Assembly: GCA_022565935.1 (NCBI GenBank)
Contig: JADFJY010000029.1
Span: forward strand, 1-12,499
DNA: 12,499 bases
Direction: 5' to 3'
Source: Nitrososphaerota archaeon
GTDB taxonomy: Archaea; Thermoproteota; Nitrososphaeria; Nitrososphaerales; Nitrosopumilaceae
Each line of letters begins with the position of its first letter. Position 1 is the first letter of the stretch. Shown here piece after piece: positions 1 through 6,004 of the stretch. The notes below the pieces were generated by a model. The model worked only from the letters and a program-made list of their open reading frames with translations. It was not told the origin of the DNA and made no database searches. The position numbers and the translations under genes were made by a program.

Positions 1-481
1 AAAACCTCATCATGGTGATGATGTAAAAATGTATTTTGGAAAGGATACACCTCTCTATGTTAGAGCAATTAAAGTTCCAACAAGACAAATGCATTTACAC
101 ATAATTGATATTAGATTCAAGGATTTGGCACCAAAACCTTCTGAAATTCATGAAATTTTTACAAATGAATTTGGTGTAGCCACTTTGTGGACTGCAAATG
201 GTACCAAAGATGTTAGAGATTGTGCTCAAAGTATGGGTTTTAATTTTTCAGATACAAACATGATTCACATTCATGCTAATATGACAACTTCAATAGGAGA
301 TACAGTTCAAATGATGTATTCTGATGATCAAACAGGTATTGTGATTCCTGAAAATCATATGTTGATGCAAGCAATGCTATTTGAAAAATCATATGAAGAT
401 GCATTTGAGCATACAGAATCAATTTTTCACATGAAAGAAAAAAAACAAAAATTACAAGAATATTTTGCTAAAAAAGATTAG
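1..481 (+). CDS. gap: Archaeal type II glyceraldehyde-3-phosphate dehydrogenase, C-terminal part (5' end outside window)
   Basis: The reading frame is open to the first base of the window, so this is the C-terminal ~159 residues of a longer protein; the family is usually about 340 residues. The enzyme interconverts glyceraldehyde 3-phosphate and 1,3-bisphosphoglycerate with NAD(P), mainly for gluconeogenesis in autotrophic archaea. Family landmarks visible here are KPHHGDDV at the very start (archaeal GAPDHs have PSHHGPDV), VPTRQMHLH (family VPTTIMHVH), and VIPENHMLMQAM (family VIPENIDAIRAM). The first in-frame ATG at base 29 lies inside conserved sequence and is not the start. The catalytic Cys region is upstream of the window. 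The stop codon overlaps that of the convergent CNNM-like gene: the four bases TTAG at 478-481 encode both stops. The recognition rests on remembered family motifs and is strong. Confidence 0.9.
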   Translation, partial: KPHHGDDVKMYFGKDTPLYVRAIKVPTRQMHLHIIDIRFKDLAPKPSEIHEIFTNEFGVATLWTANGTKDVRDCAQSMGFNFSDTNMIHIHANMTTSIGDTVQMMYSDDQTGIVIPENHMLMQAMLFEKSYEDAFEHTESIFHMKEKKQKLQEYFAKKD

Positions 482-1731
482 TGTCTGATTCTCTCAATTC
501 TAATTTTTTTAGGAATATTTTTTGAAACTTTTTCAACAATTATTCTTAACTCTTGTATTTCCACTTTATCTCCTTCTTGTGGAATATCTTTGAGTTTTTC
601 ATGAAGTAATCCGTTAAGTGATGCATAATCATCACCTTCTGGAATGTTAGTATTGAAAATTTCGTTAATAATGTCAATCTCAATATCACCATTAGTAATT
701 ATTGTATCTTGATCAATTTTTTCATATCCAATTGGTTTAGGCAGATCTGTTTCATCTTCAATTTCACCTACAATCTCTTCAACCAAGTCTTCCAGAGTAA
801 CCAGACCTTCAACCCCATTGTGTTCATCAATTACAATTGCCATGTGAGTTCGCCTTCCTTGCATCTCCTTTAACAAAGAACTAACCATTTTTTCTTGAGA
901 TGCAAAAACGGGTTTTCTTGAAATCTGTTCCAGGCTCACCATTTTGTTGTCTTTTTCTAATACTTTTAGAATATCTCTAGCATGAATAAATCCAACAATA
1001 TCATCTTTTGTGTCACCATAAATTGGAATTCTAGAATGTCCACTTTGATTAATTAGTGGCAGTGCTTCAAAAAGTAACATTTTCGAATTAAGTGTAAACA
1101 TCTTTGTTCTGGGAGTCATTACAGAACGAATCACAGTATCATCAAATTTCAGAGCGCCATGAACTAACTTCATTTCATCTTTCTCAATTGCTTTTTCTTC
1201 TAATCCTTGATCAATTACTCCTTTGATATCTTCTTCAGTTATTGGTGGAGGCATATAGCTACTTCCAGTTAGTCTTACTACACCTCTTGTAATAATCTCA
1301 AAGAATTTTACAACTGGATAAAATACATAACTAAATGTTAGTAATACTGGGGCAAATCTTAGTGCAATTTTAGTGGAATTTGCATTGCAGTATGTTTTTG
1401 GAGTAATTTCACCAAATACAAGAATTACAAATGTCATAACCCCGACTGCAATTCCTAAACCGTCATCTCCAAATAATCTAATTGCTAAACTTGTTGCAAG
1501 TGCAGATGCTCCTACATTTACAAGATTATTGCCAAGATTTACACTTGACATCATCCAGCTTGGATTTGTTTTTAATTTGTGTAATGCTTTTGATCCTTTC
1601 TTTCCTTCTTGAAAAAGTTGAATGACTTTTGATTTTCTGATTCCCACCAGTGCAACTTCTAATCCGCTAAAAAATCCAGATAATCCAATAAGAACAGATA
1701 ATATTGCAATCTCAACCCATAACTCTACCAT
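478..1731 (-). CDS. CNNM/CorC-like membrane protein (DUF21 + CBS pair + CorC_HlyC domain)
   Basis: This is a 417-residue membrane protein of the family often annotated as hemolysin-related, now linked to Mg2+/Co2+ or Na+ transport. The DUF21 region (residues 1-155) has about four hydrophobic segments near 4-29, 62-86, 94-115 and 125-147, and the signature GEITPKT at 107-113. Two CBS domains follow: the first begins with VMTPRTKMF (204-212) and includes HSRIPIYGD (232-240); the second contains VIDEHNGVEGLVTLEDLVEEIVGEIEDE around 300-327. CBS pairs usually bind adenine nucleotides. The C-terminal CorC_HlyC-type domain (about 340-417) completes the canonical order, so the protein looks full length. 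The ATG at 1731 is supported by a GGAGG motif 5 nt upstream. The transported ion cannot be read from sequence. The gene is convergent with GAPDH and sits downstream of threonine synthase after 151 nt. Confidence 0.92.
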   Translation of the reverse strand: MVELWVEIAILSVLIGLSGFFSGLEVALVGIRKSKVIQLFQEGKKGSKALHKLKTNPSWMMSSVNLGNNLVNVGASALATSLAIRLFGDDGLGIAVGVMTFVILVFGEITPKTYCNANSTKIALRFAPVLLTFSYVFYPVVKFFEIITRGVVRLTGSSYMPPPITEEDIKGVIDQGLEEKAIEKDEMKLVHGALKFDDTVIRSVMTPRTKMFTLNSKMLLFEALPLINQSGHSRIPIYGDTKDDIVGFIHARDILKVLEKDNKMVSLEQISRKPVFASQEKMVSSLLKEMQGRRTHMAIVIDEHNGVEGLVTLEDLVEEIVGEIEDETDLPKPIGYEKIDQDTIITNGDIEIDIINEIFNTNIPEGDDYASLNGLLHEKLKDIPQEGDKVEIQELRIIVEKVSKNIPKKIRIERIRH

Positions 1732-1736
1732 GACAT

Positions 1737-1741
1737 CCTCC
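1737..1741 (-). promoter_or_regulatory. Shine-Dalgarno site of the CNNM/CorC-like gene
   Basis: On the minus strand a GGAGG stands 5 nt before the ATG at 1731. It decides the start and suggests a leadered transcript, unlike most genes in this window, which appear leaderless. Confidence 0.6.
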
Positions 1742-1882
1742 GATAATATTTCTTAGAATAACTATGGAAGTAATTCATTTAATTTATTAACACCATCTTT
1801 TGGTTAGAATGTTTTTGTAAAACTGAGATTTAACTCTTAACTTATCAAAACAATTCTAAATTAATCGAGCCTAAAAATGTGC

Positions 1883-3226
1883 CTAATTTTTTGGCGGTAT
1901 TGCAAATTTATTTTGAGGATTATTGTGATATTCTACAGGAAGCATTGCATCTTTTTGTCTACCTGTAAGGATTCCTATTACTACATCATCTTTTTTGATT
2001 ATTTCTTCATTGATTAATTTCTTAATCCCTACAACTGTTGCACCTGATGCCATTTCACAATCAAAACCGTTTAGACCTACAACTGACATACCATCAAGCA
2101 TCTCAGAGTCTGAAACTGTTGTTGCTATACCGTTTGTGAATTCTAATGCACGTAAACCTTTCAAAATATTTGTTGGTCTTCCAATTTGAATTGCAGTAGC
2201 TTTGGTTTTGGGACGTATTTTTTCTTTATCTAAATGATTATAGTATCTTGTTATTAATTCGGTATTTGGTTTGCCTTTATTCCATCTAAGCTCTTCTTCT
2301 TCAAATTTTCCATTATACAAATCTGATAATGTACTTGCACCTTCAGAATTAATGACTGCAATTCTTGGAATTTTTTTAATCCAGCCCCATTCATATAATT
2401 CCATTAATGCCTTACCACAACTTGATGTATTTCCTAAAGCTCCTCCAGGGTAAACAATCCAATCTGGAGATTCCCAATTAAGATACTCTAATGCTCTAAA
2501 TGGAATTGTTTTTTGTCCTTCAATTCTAAATGGATTTATTGAGTTTACTGTATATCCATTATTATTTTGTACATCTTCTAGTGATTGTTTTAATGCATCA
2601 TCAAAATTTCCGTCTACTTGTATAATTTGAGCTCCAAATTGATATGCTTGACTAAGTTTTCCTGGTGCAATTTGCCCAGCAGGAATATAGACATCACAAT
2701 CAATTCCTTCATTTGCTGCAAACATTCCAGCAGAAGCTGATGTATTTCCAGTTGATGCACAAACAATTCTTTTTGCATTAATCATTTTTGCATGAGTGAC
2801 TGCTGTAGCCATACCATTATCTTTGAAAGAACCACTTGGATTGTATCCTTCAGGCTGTAACCATAAATTTTCATTTGAAGTTTCTATGAATTTTGCAGCT
2901 TTTGACATATGATATGGCTTTGATTGTCTTCCTTCTGCACCATCAAGTGATACTAAATATTTTGAACATTCTTCGATATTTTCAGTATCAATTTGACAAA
3001 AATTAAGCAATTCTCTAAATCTCCAAACACCACTTTCGTTGAAAATATTTCCTTGAGAATTTCGTCTCTTGTAAAATTCCTCCTTTAGACTATCTGATGG
3101 TTTCTTTTTATATTTGACATCTAACATGTGGCCTTTGTCACATTGTAGATTTGTACTCTTTATTTGATATTCTAAACCACATTGAGGATCAATACACTTG
3201 AGATAAGCATCATCATGCATTGTCAT
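1883..3226 (-). CDS. thrC: Threonine synthase (PLP-dependent)
   Basis: Converts O-phospho-L-homoserine to threonine with pyridoxal phosphate, the last step of threonine synthesis in the cytoplasm. From the ATG at 3226 the protein has 447 residues, normal for the family. An N-terminal zinc-ribbon-like segment holds C11, C16, C29 and H33. The PLP lysine is K135 in PSGSFKDNGM, and ASTGNTSASAG (about 157-167) and the phosphate-binding GGALGNTS (about 261-268) follow; NPFRIEGQKT is typical of ThrC. The frame continues upstream to an ATG at 3274, but that would add a 16-residue tail without family character and would place the likely TATA boxes (TTTAAA at 3246-3251, TATAAAA near 3265-3271) inside the gene. 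Starts at 3226 or 3220 are therefore preferred. The gene is divergent from a small unknown operon and upstream of the CNNM-like gene. Confidence in the function is high. Confidence 0.95.
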   Translation of the reverse strand: MTMHDDAYLKCIDPQCGLEYQIKSTNLQCDKGHMLDVKYKKKPSDSLKEEFYKRRNSQGNIFNESGVWRFRELLNFCQIDTENIEECSKYLVSLDGAEGRQSKPYHMSKAAKFIETSNENLWLQPEGYNPSGSFKDNGMATAVTHAKMINAKRIVCASTGNTSASAGMFAANEGIDCDVYIPAGQIAPGKLSQAYQFGAQIIQVDGNFDDALKQSLEDVQNNNGYTVNSINPFRIEGQKTIPFRALEYLNWESPDWIVYPGGALGNTSSCGKALMELYEWGWIKKIPRIAVINSEGASTLSDLYNGKFEEEELRWNKGKPNTELITRYYNHLDKEKIRPKTKATAIQIGRPTNILKGLRALEFTNGIATTVSDSEMLDGMSVVGLNGFDCEMASGATVVGIKKLINEEIIKKDDVVIGILTGRQKDAMLPVEYHNNPQNKFAIPPKN

Positions 3227-3295
3227 TATAGATAATTTATGATAATTTAAAGCAAATGTGTAAATTTTATACAAGTCAAGCTATTTTTCCCAAAC

Positions 3296-3316
3296 TTTAG
3301 ATTAGATTAATCTAAA
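3296..3316. promoter_or_regulatory. Perfect 9-bp inverted repeat in divergent promoter region (candidate operator)
   Basis: The arms TTTAGATTA and TAATCTAAA are exact reverse complements separated by GAT. The site ends 8 nt before the GTG start at 3325, so for a leaderless transcript it covers the TATA/BRE position of the + strand gene; it also lies upstream of the thrC promoter boxes. Its size suits a dimeric winged-helix regulator. The binding role is inferred. Confidence 0.5.
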
Positions 3317-3324
3317 AAATAATT

Positions 3325-3699
3325 GTGGTTACTTATAATGAATATTTAAAAAATATACTCAAACAAATATTGAGTTCATACAATAAACTTAAAGAAGTTG
3401 AAGATAAAGACGAAGATCTTAATTATATAAAAATAGAGATGTTGAAAATTAATGGATTCTTAAAAGTTGTATCAAACAAAATTGATATCGATAAGATTTC
3501 TTTATCTAATTTTAGTACCATTAAATCCAAATTTCAGCATTATTTGGATAATTACTACTTTGAAAAAGAAATAGAAACTATGGCATCATTATATTCCAAT
3601 GATCTTAACAGGGTAAAAAATATGAGATTAAAAATATTGGAAGCCTTAGAAGGTAAAAACATGATGGAAGATGTTGAGGAATTAATTGAAAGAACATGA
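3325..3699 (+). CDS. Hypothetical helical protein, 124 aa
   Basis: I do not recognise this protein. It starts with GTG at 3325; no ATG is available near the 5' end and an in-frame stop (TAA, 3313-3315) lies just upstream. The sequence is rich in Lys, Glu, Asn, Ile and Leu, has no Cys, and reads as almost entirely alpha-helical with heptad-like spacing (for example IEMLKINGFLKVV and MRLKILEALEGKN), so a coiled coil or helical bundle is likely. It has no signal peptide or membrane segment. Its stop overlaps the ATG of a 35-aa Cys-rich gene by ATGA, which suggests translational coupling and a shared role. The upstream inverted repeat may control both. The codons are very A+T rich. Whether it is a structural, regulatory or nucleic-acid-linked protein cannot be told. 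Confidence 0.75.
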   Translation: MVTYNEYLKNILKQILSSYNKLKEVEDKDEDLNYIKIEMLKINGFLKVVSNKIDIDKISLSNFSTIKSKFQHYLDNYYFEKEIETMASLYSNDLNRVKNMRLKILEALEGKNMMEDVEELIERT

Positions 3700-3803
3700 C
3701 TGTAGAAAAAAAATGTGTGTTGTGTGGTTGTAAAGATCATAAATTATTTGGATGTTCAAGACATATTTCAAAAAAATGTAGTTGTTTTAATAAAAATAAT
3801 TAA
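3696..3803 (+). CDS. Tiny Cys-rich zinc-binding-type protein, 35 aa
   Basis: The ATG at 3696 overlaps the stop of the preceding 124-aa gene (ATGA), which supports real, coupled translation. The product is 35 residues with six Cys and two His: C7-x2-C10-x-C12-x2-H15-x4-C20-x2-H23-x4-C28-x-C30, in a background of Lys and Asn. Such density fits one or two structural zinc sites or another bound metal. It resembles the 38-aa protein encoded convergently 10 bp downstream: both have C-x-(I/L)-C-G, then His, then Cys, then K/E-C-x-C. That similarity is the main evidence that both are genuine. No function can be named; a metal-binding accessory or nucleic-acid-binding role is only inference. Confidence 0.65.
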   Translation: MTVEKKCVLCGCKDHKLFGCSRHISKKCSCFNKNN

Positions 3804-3825
3804 GTTAAAAACATTATTTTCTTTT
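3804..3825. terminator. Possible bidirectional T-tract terminator between convergent small genes
   Basis: The 10-bp gap between the two tiny Cys-rich genes and its flanks are T-rich on both strands (ATTATTTTCTTTT on +, TGTTTTTAAC on -). Archaeal RNA polymerase stops at such oligo-T runs without needing a hairpin. No stem is seen. Confidence 0.35.
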
Positions 3826-3930
3826 AGGACCTGATCTTTCGTGGAAATTTAAACAACATTTACATTCTTTTTCAAGACATTCTGATTCGCTATGATGACC
3901 ACAAATACCACACTCACAACTTCTAGACAT
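3814..3930 (-). CDS. Tiny Cys/His-rich zinc-binding-type protein, 38 aa
   Basis: The ATG at 3930 opens a 38-residue frame ending in TAA. It contains C5, C7, C10, H12, H13, C18, C23, C25, C26 and H30, followed by a basic tail ERSGPKRK. The spacing C7-x2-C10-G-H-H ... C18 ... K-E-C23-x-C25-C26 parallels the facing 35-aa protein (C7-x2-C10-G ... H ... C20 ... K-K-C28-x-C30). Seven Cys and three His in 38 residues are far beyond chance for this A+T-rich DNA. An A+T-rich box (ATTATATTC, near 3952-3960) sits about 26 nt upstream, which fits a leaderless transcript. The basic tail could contact nucleic acid, but the function is unknown. A metallothionein-like metal buffer is an alternative. Confidence 0.65.
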   Translation of the reverse strand: MSRSCECGICGHHSESECLEKECKCCLNFHERSGPKRK

Positions 3931-3998
3931 ATTGGTAATTATCATATTTAGAATATAATGTATGCCACGATTTTTTATGAGTTTAAGGTTAAACGGAT

Positions 3999-4316
3999 TT
4001 ATTTTTTAGATTTTGATTTCTTTCTGGGTTTTTCTTTTTCTTGTAATTCTTTCTCAATTTCTGATGCCTTGGAATCAACTGCTTTGATAATCTCTTGAAT
4101 AAGTCCGTCAAGGTCACTGTCATTTGCGGGAGGTTCCACATTACTAGCAATTTCATTAATTGTACTTGAAATTTCAGCACTGACATCTTCAAAGCTTTCT
4201 GGGTCTTCGTACGAAGTATTATAAAGATCTTTGAGGTTGTTAACTTGACCTATTATTTGGTCTGTTAATACAACTTTGTAATCAGTTCCATTTACTTCAA
4301 ATTCTTTTGAACTCAT
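3999..4316 (-). CDS. Hypothetical acidic protein with Lys-rich C-terminal tail, 105 aa
   Basis: I do not recognise the family. The first ~90 residues are acidic and helical (DLYNTSYEDPESFEDVSAEISSTINEI and so on), and a strongly basic tail (KEKPRKKSKSKK, 94-105) ends the protein. The N-terminal FEVNGTDYKVVLTDQIIGQ could form a short beta-hairpin before the helices. There are no Cys, signal peptide or membrane segments. The ATG at 4316 stands about 26 nt from a TATA-like TTATAAA, which supports a leaderless start. The basic tail may interact with nucleic acid or another acidic protein (inference). It follows the 150-aa acidic gene in the same direction after 72 nt but appears to have its own promoter. 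Confidence 0.75.
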   Translation of the reverse strand: MSSKEFEVNGTDYKVVLTDQIIGQVNNLKDLYNTSYEDPESFEDVSAEISSTINEIASNVEPPANDSDLDGLIQEIIKAVDSKASEIEKELQEKEKPRKKSKSKK

Positions 4317-4338
4317 ACACCATTTTCAAATTTGTTTG

Positions 4339-4345
4339 TTTATAA
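4339..4345 (-). promoter_or_regulatory. TATA-like box of the 105-aa gene
   Basis: TTATAAA on the minus strand is centred 26 nt upstream of the ATG at 4316, the archaeal spacing between TATA box and transcription start. It implies a leaderless mRNA. Confidence 0.5.
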
Positions 4346-4388
4346 TGTTTTTCAGAGATTAATAAAAAATATTTGATATAAAATCTAA

Positions 4389-4841
4389 TCAAAATATAAT
4401 ATAATCTAGTGCATGTGCATCGGTAATTAATCTGGTGTGATATTCTTTTAAAACATACCCATTTTTAATAGAGTCTACTGGAACCCACCTGTTAGTTGAA
4501 GTATAATGTCTCTTTTCAGCTAACTCTCTTTCAATAGATTCAATATCACATTCTCCTTCTTCTACTTGCTGTGTTTCAAGATGTTTGATGGTAAGAAGAA
4601 TTTTTGTTATTTTTACGCGATCTCCCAACTTCCATCTTTCAGATGGAGTCTCATCAGATACTTCCAATACTTTGATTTTCATTTGTTTTTTTCCAAAAGT
4701 ATCATAACTAATCAGGGTTCGTTCATCAGTAAATTCTTCAAAACTAATTCGTGAACGGACTTGTGCATCTGAAACTGTTTCTAATAGAGATTCAGAACTT
4801 AACTCAGTTGATTCAACATCATTATTTTCTTCAGACATCAT
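4389..4841 (-). CDS. Hypothetical protein with acidic disordered N-terminus, 150 aa
   Basis: I do not recognise the family. Residues 1-40 are acidic and Ser/Glu-rich (EENNDVESTELSSESLLE) and probably disordered. Residues ~40-150 are mixed beta with regular strand-like segments (QMKIKVLEVSDE, RVKITKILLTIKHLE, GYVLKEYHTRLITDAH) and a conserved-looking RWVPVDSIKNGYVLKEYH. There are no Cys pairs, signal peptide or membrane segments. The first two codons are both ATG; the TATA-like box at 4861-4867 is 26 nt from the second (4838), so the protein may start one residue later. It lies between the resolvase-like gene and the 105-aa acidic protein, all on the same strand. A small beta-barrel or adaptor fold is possible, but nothing more can be said. 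Confidence 0.78.
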   Translation of the reverse strand: MMSEENNDVESTELSSESLLETVSDAQVRSRISFEEFTDERTLISYDTFGKKQMKIKVLEVSDETPSERWKLGDRVKITKILLTIKHLETQQVEEGECDIESIERELAEKRHYTSTNRWVPVDSIKNGYVLKEYHTRLITDAHALDYIIF

Positions 4842-4860
4842 TCATTCTTACATATTATCC

Positions 4861-4867
4861 TTATAAA
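4861..4867 (-). promoter_or_regulatory. TATA-like box of the 150-aa gene
   Basis: TTTATAA on the minus strand is centred 26 nt before the second ATG (4838) of the downstream gene. It also overlaps the short gap after the Hjc-like gene, giving the 150-aa gene its own promoter. Confidence 0.5.
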
Positions 4868-4879
4868 ATGATTTGAAAA

Positions 4880-5461
4880 TTAAATCAGGTTATGTGTATT
4901 TCTTTGTTTTGTCTTAAATGGCATGGAGCATTCCTTGAGAAAAAGTTCTTTTCTTGTACCGTCTATCTTCGCAAAAAATTTTCCCTCATACGTACAAACA
5001 CAATCTGTGATTTCTAGAGATTTATCCCAAATTTTGTAGAATTCTCTTAATTCTCGACTTTCATATTTTCCTATCCCTATCCTTTTCTTTGAGAGAAATT
5101 TGAATGCCAAAAGCACATTTCTTTTTTTGAAAATATCAAATGTTTTAATCCATTCTAAACATCGCTCAATTTGATCTGCTGGAACTGGTAATGATGTACT
5201 GGTTCCAGATTTTGCCTCTATTGCATAAATTGTATTTTTTTCTGTACTTACTGCTAATACATCTGGCAGTGCAATGCTAGGCGATCCAAGTCTAAATGCT
5301 TTCCATTCTTCTGCGCTATTGAATCGTTTTACCAATGTATCTTCCCAGTGATACCCTCTTTGTCTACGTAATCTGGAAGCTTTCTGATTATTTTTCTTGC
5401 TTTTTTTGATAATTTTTTGTTTTGAAATTGTTAAAGTAATAGATTTTGTTCCCAATGACAA
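4880..5461 (-). CDS. Holliday junction resolvase-like nuclease (Hjc family, PD-(D/E)xK)
   Basis: Archaeal Hjc is a dimeric, Mg2+-dependent endonuclease that resolves four-way DNA junctions in recombination. The visible core is RRQRGYHWEDTLV with E40, FRLGSPSIALPDVLA with D67, and IYAIEAKSG with E82 and K84; these are the four positions expected for the PD-(D/E)xK site. Hjc-like LPVPADQIERCLEWIKTF follows. The 193-residue length exceeds typical Hjc (about 120-145): a Lys-rich extension of ~33 residues precedes the core and ~70 residues follow it. No ATG exists in the N-terminal part; TTG at 5461 is favoured because an A+T box (TTTACTATA, about 5480-5488) lies ~26 nt upstream. A related nuclease with another substrate is possible, so the symbol is left blank. 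Confidence 0.82.
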   Translation of the reverse strand: MSLGTKSITLTISKQKIIKKSKKNNQKASRLRRQRGYHWEDTLVKRFNSAEEWKAFRLGSPSIALPDVLAVSTEKNTIYAIEAKSGTSTSLPVPADQIERCLEWIKTFDIFKKRNVLLAFKFLSKKRIGIGKYESRELREFYKIWDKSLEITDCVCTYEGKFFAKIDGTRKELFLKECSMPFKTKQRNTHNLI

Positions 5462-5530
5462 ATTGTTCTCATTGTTAGATATAGTAAAGCTGGTAATTAC
5501 AGAATACCCTATGTTTGTGATGCTGTTACG

Positions 5531-5550
5531 TAATTTTATTTAATTTTATT
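5531..5550. repeat. Tandem 10-bp duplication TAATTTTATT x2
   Basis: Two exact adjacent copies of TAATTTTATT lie in the 205-bp gap between the Hjc-like gene and the 65-aa gene. The gap (5462-5666) otherwise shows no convincing gene, tRNA or sRNA, only a weak 5-bp dyad TAGTT/AACTA at 5576-5589. The duplication is probably slippage in A+T-rich DNA. Confidence 0.6.
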
Positions 5551-5666
5551 TAAGCACTAATTTTTCATAATTGAGTAGTTATAGAACTATTAGCTTGCAT
5601 TCAAGGTAGTTACACTTGTACTAACATACTTTCATTTGTGTTTTTCAGATACAATAATTACAAGTT

Positions 5667-5864
5667 TCATTCGAAAGCTTTTTCTGACTTAATTTTTCTA
5701 ATAACATCTCTAATTAGATCATTATCTTTCATAACTAATTCTTGCAGTTTTTTCTTATATTCTTCATCACCCCATTTTTCTAAATCAAACATTTCTTTCA
5801 CTAATTTTACAATTTCAGATTTATTTCTCTGATGGTCACGTTTTGCTATTTCTGAACCTTCCAT
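5667..5864 (-). CDS. Small helical charged protein, 65 aa
   Basis: I do not recognise this protein. From the ATG at 5864 it is 65 residues, rich in Lys, Glu and Asp, with two predicted amphipathic helices (about 13-35, KSEIVKLVKEMFDLEKWGDE, and 35-62, EYKKKLQELVMKDNDLIRDV). There are no Cys and no membrane segment. The sequence CTTAAG lies about 26 nt upstream and may act as a promoter box. The regular amphipathic pattern and clean start argue that it is real. It is divergent from the methyltransferase-like gene with a 140-bp gap between them. It could be a small regulator or an assembly factor, but no evidence distinguishes these. Confidence 0.68.
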   Translation of the reverse strand: MEGSEIAKRDHQRNKSEIVKLVKEMFDLEKWGDEEYKKKLQELVMKDNDLIRDVIRKIKSEKAFE

Positions 5865-6004
5865 AAATTCTCTCTAATGGTGAGAACTTAAGCATATTGA
5901 AATAACGCAAACAAAAACAATTAAAAAAAAGTTGAACAAAAACTTGCATCTCTTTTATCTAAATAATCATATTATGATGCAATGAGTTTATCAAACCCAT
6001 TCAT

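Noticed and set aside
1373..1612. 79-residue + strand frame opposite the DUF21 domain
   Set aside because: Antisense of a strongly conserved membrane domain; no promoter or family similarity.
3227..3274. Longer N-terminus for threonine synthase from ATG 3274
   Set aside because: The extra residues lack family character and would put the A+T promoter boxes inside the coding region.
3555..3740. 61-residue minus-strand frame opposite the 124-aa and 35-aa genes
   Set aside because: Phe/Ser-rich antisense translation typical of A+T-rich DNA, overlapping two coupled sense genes.
3989..4192. 67-residue minus-strand frame overlapping the 105-aa gene
   Set aside because: It lies out of frame within the 105-aa gene, which has a better start, TATA spacing and composition.
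5551..5666. Possible tRNA or C/D box sRNA in the gap before the 65-aa gene
   Set aside because: No T-arm consensus, no cloverleaf, and no paired C (RTGATGA) and D (CTGA) boxes at proper distance; only a weak 5-bp dyad.
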